Origin: Batkoa obscura
Lineage: Eukaryota > Entomophthoromycota > Entomophthoromycetes > Entomophthorales > Batkoaceae
Assembly: GCA_030770535.1 (NCBI GenBank)
Contig: JASVEC010000167.1
Span: forward strand, 1 to 38,081
Length of the DNA: 38,081 nt
Reading direction: 5' to 3'
Part shown: in pieces, positions 20,968 to 31,326 of the stretch
Layout of the letters: each line of letters opens with the position of its first letter
Position numbering within the stretch: the stretch's first letter is position 1
Notes under the pieces: generated by a model
What the model was told of the DNA's origin: nothing
The model's input: the letters and a program-made list of their open reading frames with translations, nothing else
Database searches by the model: none
Program-made: the position numbers and the translations under genes

Positions 20968-22719
20968 ATGAAACAACAAAATAGTTTAGATTCAAGTAAA
21001 AGAGGGCATAGATGTGATCAATGTGTTAAAAGACATCTCAAGTGTGATAGGTTGCTACCAAAATGCACAATGTGTATAAAGAAAGATATAGAATGTACTT
21101 TAAATAGGGAAATTATATACAATAAAAAAGCAAATATTGAATATGCATCAGGAAGGAAAATAGTTAAAACAATATCTAAAGCCATTTCAATAGTTGATTG
21201 TATTAATGCAAAAGGAAAACGTAATTTAAAACAACCTCAATCTAAAGAAATCAAATATCAACTACTAAAATTGCCAAAAGATTACAATTTTTCACACAGT
21301 ATTCTTGGAATTTTTAACAAGTTTGAAAGAAAATCGTTATTAGAGAATCTATTAATTTTTATTCAAAATCCTTCTCCATTTTTTCCTAGTAAAGGTTTAA
21401 ATCTTTTCATGATATTAACAAATAAGTTAGGCTTGTTAGCATCCAAAACTAGGAGATTGGCTTTTATACCTGAAGTACCAAACAAAACCACTTTTGATAT
21501 TGGACCAATTTTAAAACAAGCTGTAACTAATTACTTTAAATTTGTTAATGTGGAATGTCCCTTATTCGATGAGACAAGATTTGATTTTACTTCACGCTCT
21601 TTCCATTTAAAATCGACAATATTTGTGGGTGGTCTTTTTTATATGGATCAAACGGAAACTGTAAAGAATTTGGTTAAGTATTTTGAAGAAAAGCTTTATA
21701 ATTTTGTTTCGAATGTCCCTAGAATTAAACCTAATTTAGAGAATATACAAATAATACTAATATTGGTGACTAGCTTTACTAAATTTGAATGGGTTGCCAA
21801 TATTAGAGAATTCCTTTTGTTTCATTGCTATAGAATGTCATTTGTGATAGGATTAAGCCAATCGTCAAAGAAATTTTTTAAAGAGACCAATGCTGAACGA
21901 ATTTACACTTACTGTCTATTAAGTGTATATTATAATGGATTCATATTAAATCTTGGATCTTATATCGCTGAACCTGCATTTCCACTGCAGATGAATAGGT
22001 TGGATAACCATTTTAAGAGTAAATTTTCTCATTATGCTTTTGATTTTGACAAAGATGACAAGAATATACAACAATATTGTTTCTTTAAATTGCATGAATT
22101 TTATTATATTATAAGCACGCTTTTTTTCGACTTACATTTAATTAAAGGGGCAAACATAAAGGAAATTGAAGACTATGTGAAATTTAATAGTGTTCTAAAA
22201 AAGCTCTTATTTAAAATACTTGTGGTTAAAGAAACGTATACCAGGGTTATGAATAATATTTTGGTAAAAATCAAAAATGAAAAATCTAAGTCAACTATTA
22301 AGGATTATCAAAATTGCATTAACTATTTTTATCATCATACTAACTTTTATATACATTCAATCCGATTCAATGCATCTAAAGAAAAAAAAGTTTATGAATA
22401 CGAGGAATACATGTTTGATAATAATATTAATACAAACGTACTAAATCATATTAAGATTATAACTAAAGAATATTATCTTGTAATTGATAGTATCGCTAAA
22501 ACCTCACATAAATATACTCTTGGCCTTGATTATGCAATTTTATCTACTTGTCTAGTTCTGTTGATACGATATGGAGGAAAGGAAGTTGAAACTATAACGT
22601 ATATTCAAAAAGGGAAGGGCTTATTAGAATTTTTACAAAAATCACCACTTTCTGCAAGGATATGTAAGTTTAACTTAGCACTAATTGGCATTATTGCAGA
22701 ATCGTTAAAAATACTCTAA
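20968..22719 (+). CDS. Zn2Cys6 transcription factor 2
   Basis: 583 residues from the ATG at 20968, chosen because MKQQNSLDSSKRGHRCDQC aligns with the start MEQRNSLKLSRRGHRCDSC of the gene at 29185. Cluster: CDQC-x6-C-x6-C-x2-C-x6-C, then TLNREIIYNKK. Middle homology region landmarks: LLKLPKDYNF, LENLLIFIQNPSPFFPSKGL, PILKQAVTNYFKFVN, SFHLKSTIFVGGLFYMDQTE, LENIQIILILVTSFTKFEW and FLLFHCYRMSFVIGLSQSS. It is a close paralogue of the gene at 27320-29185, differing mainly by a shorter linker after the cluster. A TTTTTAG sequence only 4 nt before the ATG may be a splice acceptor. Predicted nuclear regulator; target unknown. Confidence 0.9.
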   Translation: MKQQNSLDSSKRGHRCDQCVKRHLKCDRLLPKCTMCIKKDIECTLNREIIYNKKANIEYASGRKIVKTISKAISIVDCINAKGKRNLKQPQSKEIKYQLLKLPKDYNFSHSILGIFNKFERKSLLENLLIFIQNPSPFFPSKGLNLFMILTNKLGLLASKTRRLAFIPEVPNKTTFDIGPILKQAVTNYFKFVNVECPLFDETRFDFTSRSFHLKSTIFVGGLFYMDQTETVKNLVKYFEEKLYNFVSNVPRIKPNLENIQIILILVTSFTKFEWVANIREFLLFHCYRMSFVIGLSQSSKKFFKETNAERIYTYCLLSVYYNGFILNLGSYIAEPAFPLQMNRLDNHFKSKFSHYAFDFDKDDKNIQQYCFFKLHEFYYIISTLFFDLHLIKGANIKEIEDYVKFNSVLKKLLFKILVVKETYTRVMNNILVKIKNEKSKSTIKDYQNCINYFYHHTNFYIHSIRFNASKEKKVYEYEEYMFDNNINTNVLNHIKIITKEYYLVIDSIAKTSHKYTLGLDYAILSTCLVLLIRYGGKEVETITYIQKGKGLLEFLQKSPLSARICKFNLALIGIIAESLKIL

Positions 22720-23160
22720 ATATACTAAAAACAACAATTTATGAATTTAATAAAGTTTAACTTAATATTTTTTTATCTTGTTTTATTTTTGATATTCAGG
22801 CTTATAGTATTTTCTACCTTTATTAAAATTAATCTTAAAATTGAATCTTACATTAATATTGTACTAATTCACTTAGTTTTATTTCAATTAAGATAAGATT
22901 GTTAGAAAATATTATTACTTGAATCCTTCTGATTTACTTTATAAAAGTCTAGTTTCAAATCTTTGATCTGTATTTACTAAATGATCATAACGTTTATTCA
23001 AGAATTAATTTTTTGTAGTCAAGGTCGATTTAATATAGAACATTTATTAGCTGTAAATCAATGATCATACATGTGTTATGATTTTCAATGATACAATCAA
23101 TTATATTGTATATCCTAGTTTTAATGGTAGATATCTAATTTTTAATAATCTTTCAATTAT
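22720..23160. other. Spacer after Zn2Cys6 gene 2
   Basis: AT-rich; gene 2 3' flank. No gene or motif recognised before the tandem MITEs. Confidence 0.4.
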
Positions 23161-23267
23161 ATATAGAGATGTTTTTCTTGGCTTCATTACTTTTTCTATC
23201 TTTTAAGCGCTATTTGAGTGAAAAAATTATCAGCAAAATTCTTAAATACAAAAATACATCACCATAT
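23161..23267 (+). mobile_element. MITE-like element, copy 10 (first of a tandem pair)
   Basis: Starts ATATAGAGATG and ends ACATCACCATAT; core TTTTAAGCGCTATTTGAGTG. Its terminal ATAT is also the first ATAT of copy 11. Confidence 0.9.
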
Positions 23268-23357
23268 GGGAATGTTTTTTTGGCTTATTTTTTCCATCTT
23301 TTAAGCACTACTTGAGTGGAAAAATTGTTAGTAAAATTCTTAAATATATCCCTATAT
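23264..23357 (+). mobile_element. MITE-like element, copy 11 (second of a tandem pair)
   Basis: Starts ATATGGGAATG and ends ATATCCCTATAT; core TTTTAAGCACTACTTGAGTG. It is slightly shortened and shares four bases with copy 10. Confidence 0.9.
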
Positions 23358-23809
23358 TGAATATTTTTTTGTAATAAATTTTTATTTTTAATCCCAAGAA
23401 TTTGCACAAGTTAATAACTACTCAATCTATTTCATATTAATCATCATATCTTTTCACAAGTTTGGCTAATGAATATGATGGTTGTTGTGAAACAAACTAA
23501 ATACTTAACAGTATGAATAAATTATCCTTAAATACATACAAAATTTTTCAAGAACCAAACAGTTGTATTTAACTGTCAATAGTTGATACTAAGTGAATCA
23601 TTAAGCTCATGAATTTAAAATATCAATTTATTTGAGAAGCAATAATTATATCTTAGTTAGCTTTACACAAAATTCTTAGTGAAAAATTTTTAATAGCACA
23701 AACCCAAGTTGAAAAATAGACACTAAAATAATAAAATTATAAACTTTTTTGTTTAAACAATTCAATCAGCCCAGAGACATAAGAATACAAAAGCGATAAC
23801 TAAAAAAGG
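23358..23809. other. Spacer upstream of the armadillo-like relic
   Basis: AT-rich DNA with no recognised feature. Confidence 0.4.
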
Positions 23810-24480
23810 ATGGTAGTATTAAATTTGAGGAGCATTTATTCAAGGTTTCGTACCCCAGAAGAAGAGAGTGAAATTTCAAAATCAGCATTTTTAAAATTAG
23901 TTGGGTTTTTAGCTACTTGTGCAGTACTCACTTTAGTTACTAAGAAAAATTGGGCTCTACAACTCATTGGTAAAGTATAGTTTTTTTCATTAATAGAAGC
24001 AAATAATAAATTTCACAAATTGGGAATCAAGTATAAGATGTAATTTGTTTTATTTCTGAACATTTTATAAGTTACCATTTTCTTTTTAACTAAAAATAAA
24101 ATTAAGAGATTATTTAGAAGATAACCTATATTATTTACTTGATTCTGAACACAAAGTTTAAACTGCTCAAACTCTTTACTACATATCCCTTTGCTTACTT
24201 CATAAAAATTTCTGTTTACGCAATTTCCATAGATTAGAGCCTAAAAATGAATGCTTATTGATAAAACTATTTAGACTTCTAAAATAGTACTTACTGCTTC
24301 TGAGCATTGTACTGATGCTTGGGCTAGCTTACTTATATTTTTACGGGATGTACTTGTAAGCGGTATACTAGACTTCATAACTTTTTTAAACAAAAGAATA
24401 TTAATTGTAAAAAGAAGGCTTTTTTATTTTGCAAAAAATAATTGCGTTGATCAATAGTAGCTTGGAATAACTAATAAACG
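23810..24480 (+). pseudogene. Armadillo-like membrane protein gene, probably broken
   Basis: An ATG frame (23810-23980) gives MVVLNLRSIYSRFRTPEEES, then a hydrophobic helix (FLKLVGFLATCAVLTLV) and NWALQLIG next to a GTAAAG donor. After about 140 nt a coding stretch resumes (from 24109: DYLEDNLYYLLDSEHKV, then TAQTLYYISLCLLHKN, CLLIKLFRLLK), and a further one in another frame reads VLTASEHCTDAWASLLIFLR. The pattern of paired helices resembles armadillo repeats. One in-frame stop and one frame change between the parts suggest a decayed gene, unless the exon structure is more complex than I can see. The 56-codon first exon alone could still be a small tail-anchored protein. Confidence 0.35.
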
Positions 24481-24787
24481 TTTTTTAATAACTTTTTTTG
24501 TAAAGGATATAAAGCAATCTAAAATAAAATAAAATAAGTTACAAACTCAAATGGTAGCTTATGAATTTTATTTAGTCCATAATATCTGTATTAAATTACT
24601 AATATAAAAAAATCAAGAATGATGGAGAAAGAAAAATTAATTTAAGGAACGCCGCATTATTGGCTGATATTTAAGTTTATTATTCATTACCCCATTCATT
24701 TCATAATAAATACCAAAAGTTTATAAAAGTGTCTCTTGTTTTTTAATTTATTAAGTTTAGAAAAAGTAGTAAGTAGAAAATAATATA
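24481..24787. other. Promoter region of the phosphatase gene
   Basis: AT-rich 307 bp before the phosphatase ATG. No clear TATA box or other motif. Confidence 0.35.
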
Positions 24788-26864
24788 ATGACCCTAATTC
24801 AACTTAGCAATCGGCAATTGAGTATAATATTTACTGTAGTAATACTTATAAGTGTTGTGTTAATTATAACTGGCATACCAATAGAAGCGAATAAAAATAA
24901 ACTAGAGAGCAGTGTTACTACTAGTAATAAAGAGAAAATAATCTCTCCTTTAAATATTGAAACCATTATCAAAGAACAAGACATTTTTGGTGATGAGAAA
25001 GAGTTCTCCAAATCAGATGATGTAAACCATGATAAGCAAATAAGTCAAGAAAATAACAGTAACACTTCAACTACAGCTGATACAGCAGCCACAACAACAG
25101 AATCAAACGATAATAAAAAAGAAAAAGAAACCAAAAAAGAAACTAAAGAAGAGAATGAGAATAAAATAAATTCAGAGCATTTTGTATTGAGTGAAGATAA
25201 AATTGAAGATTACTCTTACTGTGAAGCGAATACTTTGAACGAAAACAGTTACTCTTCAATTGTAAGTTATTATTATTGTTATTTTAGTTCATTTTTTTAT
25301 GCTTTTTCATTAGAACGATCATGAATTAATTGCATTACATATTGTTACACGTCACGGGGATAGAACACCGACAAAATTTTTACCATTGGGGTTAGAAAAA
25401 GATCCATGGAATTGTTTAGGAGAAAACAATAAAATAATAAATCCTAATAATGATGTGAAATTTATTGAAAGGGAAATGAAATTTGTACCAGAAGGATGCT
25501 CAACTAACAATTATTGTTTCAATAACCCATTTCAATCTTTTTATTGGCCAGGTAATTGTACAGATGGACAGTTGACAGAGAAAGGAATGATGCAATTAAA
25601 TAACGTTGGAAAAAGGATCAATGATATTTACGTTAAAAAATTGAAGTTTTTAAGTGGCGACTTTAAGTCAGATGAATCTAAATTAGTATTAAGATCAACT
25701 AATATTTGGCGTACTCATCAATCGGCAAATGCGCTATTAAGTGGAATGTATGAACAAGCAAATAAATTTGAAATAAATGTAATGCCAATGGAATTAGAAA
25801 CTTTATTACCATTACAAAAGATGTGTCCATTATTGAAAAAATTAGAACTTGAGCTAAAGCATAGTAAACTGTATAAGCAATTTTTAGCAAGTCTTGAAAT
25901 TGAACGTAAAAAGATCGAAGACATCATTGGAGGGCCTAGACTTGGAGATCACAGCGATGCTATTGACTATTACGTTGATATTTTTCAAGCAAGACAATGT
26001 CATCAATTTCCACCTGTATGTAAAAAAAATAAACTTAAGAATCAAACAGAATGTGTTACTAAAGAAATGATTGACAAAATGATGATCCATGGTAATAGTG
26101 AAGTACGATTATTTTATCGCGATCACCCATTAGTTTATCCCCAATTAGCAAGATTAAGAATTGGAGGCTTTTTGATGGAATTAAAGAGAAATTTACTGAT
26201 TAAAATCAGCAATTATTTTAATTTGAAATTTATTGAAGCGGAACATTTGACTTTATTCAACTCAGATTTGAAGTTTTTTTATTATTCCGCTCATGACACC
26301 TCAATCGCTGCTATCTTGGGTGCTTTACACTCGGATGATATGAAGTAAGCTTGTATGTTTTATTTATATATAAATTAATAATTTCATAAAATTAGCTGGC
26401 CACCTTATGCCTCAAATTTAATATTTGAATTATGGGTAGCGAAAAATAAGACTATAAAAGATAAAGAAGACATATTAAACCAAATTAAATTAAGAATGAT
26501 TTATAATGGAAAGAAATTAGCGACTTCATGGTGTAAATTAGAAGAGTGCAACTTGACAACATTCTTAAATTATTTAGATAATTCACTTAATTTAGTTGGC
26601 GGCTTTGAGTTTTATAATCATTTTAATTTCTCAAATACTACCGTCACTTCTGTTGCAAGTGACGTTTCCTCAGCTTCCTCTTTTCCTTCTTTATCTATCC
26701 ATTTACCTAGCCAGGATAGATCTGTACTTTCCCCTTCTTCAACTAAAAGTATTAGCGTTAATGGGTCTTTAGCTTCAACCACTAAACCTTCCACATCAAC
26801 TCCATTATCACATCCTTTAACCACTTGGGACTTTTTACAAGAGTGTTGGATTGATTCAGAATAA
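24788..26864 (+). CDS. Membrane-anchored histidine acid phosphatase
   Basis: Three exons, 24788-25261, 25314-26344 and 26396-26864 (introns 52 and 51 nt, phases 0 and 2); 657 residues. An N-terminal signal anchor (LSIIFTVVILISVVLIITGI, about residues 11-30) precedes about 120 low-complexity Ser/Thr/Glu/Lys residues. The catalytic domain starts at the RHGDRTP motif (nucleophile His about 172), includes GQLTEKGMMQL and LRSTNIWRTHQSANALLSG, and ends with the proton-donor motif SAHDTS (His about 485) and WPPYASNLIFELW. All residues needed for phosphomonoester hydrolysis through a phosphohistidine are present. The type II topology suggests a Golgi or cell-surface enzyme, as in PXYLP1, which dephosphorylates xylose; the substrate here is unknown. 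The C-terminus is Ser/Thr-rich and could be O-glycosylated. Confidence 0.9.
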
Positions 26865-27153
26865 ATAAAGTTGTGGTTGTTTTTTTAGAGTAGTAAGAAT
26901 TATAATATTATTTTAATACCTTGTTAAATTTTAAATTGAGATTATCTATTTAAAAAGCAAATCACTTTAGAATAATGCAAGTGTAGCTTAAAAATTAAAA
27001 CTTAATGGTGCTGTAAATGGATTTGTTTTATAGACTACTATGGTTTTCCTTTTAGTCTATTTTTATGAATATTTATTTATCACCTTTAAGATGATAATAT
27101 ACATCAATAATAACTTCCAGTTTATCATTATAAAAATAATTTAACAGCTCTTT
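26865..27153. other. Convergent 3' flank
   Basis: Spacer between the convergent phosphatase and Zn2Cys6 gene 3. It is AT-rich, and both 3' ends must be nearby. Confidence 0.35.
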
Positions 27154-27258
27154 ATATGAGAATATCTTTTTGGTTTCACCATTTTTTCTGTTTTTAAGCG
27201 CTACTTAAGTAGAAAGATTGCTAGTAAAATTCTTAAACAGAAAAATAAATCGCCATAT
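27154..27258 (+). mobile_element. MITE-like element, copy 12
   Basis: Starts ATATGAGAATATCTTTTTGG and ends AAATCGCCATAT; core TTTTTAAGCGCTACTTAAG. It lies 62 bp beyond the stop codon of the minus-strand factor gene, so it may be within that 3' UTR. Confidence 0.85.
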
Positions 27259-27319
27259 GTTACTTTAAATTGCTTTTCAAACATCAAGCTTATATTAAAT
27301 TAGTATGAAAGTAAATAAG

Positions 27320-29185
27320 TTATGGTTTTATTGATTTTATGTTATTACTCAAAGACTCAGTTATAAGTTCAATTAATTTTAAATTTAACCCACATACCTT
27401 TAAAGCAAAAGGTAATGTCAATGAGGATTCTAATAGTCCCTTTCCTTTTTTAATGTATTTTAAAATTTCATGATTATTTCTTCCATATTGTATTATAAAA
27501 ACCAAACATGTTGAAATAAGAGGATAATCAAGAGTAAGAGTATATTTGTGATAACTTACAGCAGCACTATCAATTACTAAATAGCACTGTTTGAGCGTAT
27601 CTTTAATACGATTTAATATACTTATATTAATATTCTTATCAAGCTTATGTTCTTTATATTCATACGCTTTCTTTTCTTCAGAAACATCAAAATTAACAAA
27701 ACTAATATAAAAGTTAATATGATGAAAAAAATAAACTATACAATTTTGATAATCCTCGATCGTTAATTTTAAATCATAGCTATTGATAAAAGGTAAAAAT
27801 TCAGTCATAACAGTAATGTATTCTTCTTTAACTGCGAATGTTTTAAACGTAAGTCTTGATAGAAAGCTATTTAATTTCATCTGATCATCACTTCCTTTTA
27901 TCTTTTTCTCTTTGATTAGTCGTAAATCAAAATATAGCGTACTTGTTATATAATAAAATTCTTGAAGCTTTAAAAAACAGTATCTTTGGATATGTTTATC
28001 TTCTTTGTTGAAATCAATATTAGAGAGAGAAAGTTTACTTCTAAAATGCCTATTTAATTTCTTTAATCCCAATGGAAATACAGGCTCAGCAATATATGAT
28101 CCAAAACTTAATAAGATTCCATTGTAAAAAGAATTTAATACGCAGTAAGTATAAGTTCGTTCAATATTGGCCACTTTAGATAACTTCTTTGGTGATTGAC
28201 TCAATCCTATTATAAATGACATTCTATAGGAATGAAACAAAAGGTAATCTCTAATACCACCAATCCATGAAAAACATGGAATTCCAATTATTAGTATAAG
28301 TATTATTTGTATATTTTCTAAACTGGGCTTAATTCTAGGGACATTTGAAACAAAATGATAAAGCTTTCCCTCAAAATAACTAATTAGTTTTTTTACGATT
28401 TCTGTTTGCTTCATATAAAAGAGACCACCTGTAAATATTGCCGATTTTAAATTAAAAGAACGTGAAGTAAAATCAAACCTTGTTTCATCAAACAAAGGAA
28501 TTGTTTTATTAATTGACGTAAAATAATTGGTTACTGCTTGCTTTAAAATTGGTCTAATATTAAAGGTGTTTTCATTTGGTACTTCTGGTACAAATATTAG
28601 CCTCTTAGGTTTGGATGCCAACAAACCTAACTTATCCGTTAGTACAATAAAAAGATTTAAGCCTTTACTAGGAAAATATGGCGACGGATTTTGAATAAAA
28701 TTTAACAAATTTTCTAATAATGATTTCCTCTTAAATTTACTAAATATACCAATAATATTATATGGAAAATCATAATCCTTTGGTAACTTTAGTAATTGAT
28801 GTTTAGTTTCTTTTGACAATTTTAATAGCTGGTTTTCATTTTTATCTTTTAATTTAACTGCCTGAGTTTTGTTTTCTTCTGGTTGAAACATTTTAGGAGC
28901 AATTACAGCCTCTTTTTTTGAAGTGAAGCTAACATTGACAACCTTAAATCTAAATTTATCTTTTCCAAAGGCTCTGTAATTACGTCTAATTCCCAAGTGC
29001 CCAGCTCCATACTCGGTGTCTTCGCTTTTATTATATATGACTTCTCTATTTAAGGTACATTCTATCTTTCTTTTTATACAATTTAAGCATTTAGGTAATA
29101 CTCTATCACATTTAAGGTGCTTTTTAACACATGAATCACATCTATGTCCTCTTCTACTAAGCTTTAAACTATTTCGCTGCTCCAT
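27320..29185 (-). CDS. Zn2Cys6 transcription factor 3
   Basis: 621 residues, single exon. N-terminal MEQRNSLKLSRRGHR, then the binuclear cluster CDSC-x6-C-x6-C-x2-C-x6-C and TLNREVIYNK. The middle homology region closely parallels the gene at 20968: LENLLNFIQNPSPYFPSKGL, PILKQAVTNYFTSIN, SFNLKSAIFTGGLFYM, LENIQIILILIIGI and YLLFHSYRMSFIIGLSQSP. The linker after the cluster is about 40 residues longer and Lys-rich. Inverted orientation relative to genes 1 and 2 points to duplication followed by inversion or to dispersed copying. TTTTTCAG 3 nt upstream of the ATG may be a splice acceptor. Predicted nuclear regulator with unknown targets. Confidence 0.9.
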   Translation of the reverse strand: MEQRNSLKLSRRGHRCDSCVKKHLKCDRVLPKCLNCIKRKIECTLNREVIYNKSEDTEYGAGHLGIRRNYRAFGKDKFRFKVVNVSFTSKKEAVIAPKMFQPEENKTQAVKLKDKNENQLLKLSKETKHQLLKLPKDYDFPYNIIGIFSKFKRKSLLENLLNFIQNPSPYFPSKGLNLFIVLTDKLGLLASKPKRLIFVPEVPNENTFNIRPILKQAVTNYFTSINKTIPLFDETRFDFTSRSFNLKSAIFTGGLFYMKQTEIVKKLISYFEGKLYHFVSNVPRIKPSLENIQIILILIIGIPCFSWIGGIRDYLLFHSYRMSFIIGLSQSPKKLSKVANIERTYTYCVLNSFYNGILLSFGSYIAEPVFPLGLKKLNRHFRSKLSLSNIDFNKEDKHIQRYCFLKLQEFYYITSTLYFDLRLIKEKKIKGSDDQMKLNSFLSRLTFKTFAVKEEYITVMTEFLPFINSYDLKLTIEDYQNCIVYFFHHINFYISFVNFDVSEEKKAYEYKEHKLDKNINISILNRIKDTLKQCYLVIDSAAVSYHKYTLTLDYPLISTCLVFIIQYGRNNHEILKYIKKGKGLLESSLTLPFALKVCGLNLKLIELITESLSNNIKSIKP

Positions 29186-29423
29186 AGACTGAAAAATATA
29201 TAAATCATTATGTAATAAGTTGTTTAAACAATTTTAACAAATACCCAATTAAAAAGTTAATCTTTACTTAAAGTATAAATTCAAATTATTCACTAATTTT
29301 GTTAAAGGCTAGCAAATTAAATAGAGTAATTTCCCAAAATTATGTCATACTTTATGCAAAATTATACTTTAACTAGCATTAAACTAATTTTTTATTCTAT
29401 ATTTGTTAAAAAGCCGCATTAAA
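29186..29423. other. Upstream region of Zn2Cys6 gene 3
   Basis: Contains a 12-bp palindrome TTGTTTAAACAA (29220-29231), 35 bp upstream of the start codon, and, on the minus strand, a TTTTTCAG next to the ATG with a possible GTAAAG donor about 85 nt before it. Confidence 0.35.
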
Positions 29424-29525
29424 ATATGGGGGTGTTTTTTTTGACTTCATTTTTTCCATTTTTGAACGCTATTTAGTGGAAAAATTGTTAGTAAAATTCT
29501 TAAACACAAAAATATATCCACATAT
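29424..29525 (+). mobile_element. MITE-like element, copy 13, upstream of Zn2Cys6 gene 3
   Basis: Starts ATATGGGGGTG and ends ATATCCACATAT; core TTGAACGCTATTTAGTGG. It lies 238 bp upstream of the minus-strand start at 29185, in antisense orientation to the gene. Confidence 0.9.
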
Positions 29526-29985
29526 CTTATTTTCAACTCTTATCTACAAGAGTACCATGATTTTAGAAGTATATTATAAACATTATAAATACTTTTCATT
29601 ATATCAGTAATTGGATAAAATCTAAAATATAATACGAATGCGTTAAATTTTGAAAACTATCGTAAGTTATAGTTCAATAAAATTAATATCATTACATTAT
29701 ATGATTTGATGAAGTAATTCAGTTTTTATTGTTTTTAATATTTATAGCTAAAATCATAATTCTTAATATTTAATGAAATGTACAAGTTTTTTTAATAGCA
29801 AAAACTATCATATTGGGACCATTGTTATGGTATTTCATTAAGCTTGTGCTTTTAACAATTATACCTTTTATACTAAATAAGATATCACATTTATATAAGA
29901 AGCTTAATCTAATAGAATGTATGTATTTAAAATTAAAATAAAAAATAGCACAATTATTACTAATTTGTACTTTATTTATTAGCTA
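29526..29985. other. Spacer
   Basis: AT-rich spacer between Zn2Cys6 gene 3 and the 3' end of the F-box/LRR gene; nothing recognised. Confidence 0.4.
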
Positions 29986-31326
29986 TCAAATTAACTGCAA
30001 ATTAATATCCGGGAATTCAACTTTAAAAAATTTAATATCAATTGGGTACTTTAGACCATTAGCTATTTGAAAAGTAATTGGGTTATTATAGTAGTAATAG
30101 TAACCTATAGTTGAAAAATAACGAAGATATCCTTTTCTAAATAAGACATATTCTATATTAGGAAATAAATACAGAATGTAAAATAAATTTTGAAGTGAAA
30201 GCTCATATTTTATAAAGCTTAATTTTTTAATTGATTTACACTGAACTAATTTCTTTTGGTTTTTTAAACAAAAATAGTCGGGATTCTCTAATACATCGTC
30301 ATCACTATTCCAATCAAACTGACATAATTTAAAGGAGTCCTTTTCAAGGTAGTTCGAATTATATAATTTTATGCTCTGGACGTTATTTGGTTCGGAAAGT
30401 CCATGGACTATTTCTTCGAATAATTCACTTTTGTTAATACTAATTTCATTTAAATTGAGCATTTTGTCTAAACTATTGAGATTTAAAAATAATTTTTGAA
30501 TAAATCCCATAAATCTGATTTTAACATTCCTACTATCTTTAAATACTAACTCATCATATTTGAAATTTTGTAACTTTATAATTAACTTATGAAGCTGCGT
30601 TAAATCTCCAAAATAGTCTAAGTTGTAATTATCATCCATCTTCCCTTTGATTTTAAGTTCCTTAAGCTTAATAAAGTTGTTAGCTTTATTGTAGATACGT
30701 GGTATCTTCATATTATATGATGTGAGATGTAATGTGGTTAAATTTTTGAATTGTTTCAACGCTTCAATCCCATTTAAGTCTAAGAACATTATGGATTTAA
30801 TCTTTAATACCTTCAATCCGGTTTTATCTAAGTACTCTAGGACATCACTTAGTGTCAGCGCCTTACTTATTAACTTAAGTTCACTTAATTGATGTAAACA
30901 GCTCTTAAACAAGTCAAAATAAATTCGAAAGTCCTCATAATTAACATCAACTGATAACTTTTTCAAACTCAAAAATTCATTATGTATTAGATGACCATTC
31001 TTAGATAGCTTAAACTTGGAATTAAGGCTAAAATGCAAACATTTAATATATTGACATGAATTTAATGATTCAAATTGGCTAACACTGGACACTAATAACT
31101 TCTTCATTTCATTCGGATTCTCTTTTATGAAGTTATGCTGTATTCTTTTATTAGCTTCTTTAAATTTTTGGTACTCTGAGTAAGTTAAATTGATAAATAT
31201 TTGATTTCTAATTATTCGTTGGAACCTTTTACTAATTGATTGTAGCTTAAACAATTCTATAATATCAATATACTCAAATACTCCTTTCAGTATAACTCCA
31301 GGTAATAAATTTAGTTCGATATACAT
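29986..31326 (-). CDS. F-box / leucine-rich repeat protein
   Basis: 446 residues, single exon. Residues about 5-45 (LLPGVILKGVFEYIDIIELF then LQSISKRFQRII) match the F-box pattern of a hydrophobic LPxxIL start, a middle hydrophobic helix and a final SKRFxxII, which docks Skp1 in SCF ubiquitin ligases. Downstream are degenerate leucine-rich repeats: LKKLSVDVNYEDF, LSELKLISKALTL, LKVLKIKSIMFLDL, LTTLHLTSYN, LKELKIKGKMDDN, LHKLIIKLQNF and LNEISINKSELF. The architecture implies substrate recognition for ubiquitination. The substrate is unknown. Such genes are often massively expanded in early-diverging fungi. ATG at 31324-31326. Confidence 0.75.
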   Translation of the reverse strand: MYIELNLLPGVILKGVFEYIDIIELFKLQSISKRFQRIIRNQIFINLTYSEYQKFKEANKRIQHNFIKENPNEMKKLLVSSVSQFESLNSCQYIKCLHFSLNSKFKLSKNGHLIHNEFLSLKKLSVDVNYEDFRIYFDLFKSCLHQLSELKLISKALTLSDVLEYLDKTGLKVLKIKSIMFLDLNGIEALKQFKNLTTLHLTSYNMKIPRIYNKANNFIKLKELKIKGKMDDNYNLDYFGDLTQLHKLIIKLQNFKYDELVFKDSRNVKIRFMGFIQKLFLNLNSLDKMLNLNEISINKSELFEEIVHGLSEPNNVQSIKLYNSNYLEKDSFKLCQFDWNSDDDVLENPDYFCLKNQKKLVQCKSIKKLSFIKYELSLQNLFYILYLFPNIEYVLFRKGYLRYFSTIGYYYYYNNPITFQIANGLKYPIDIKFFKVEFPDINLQLI

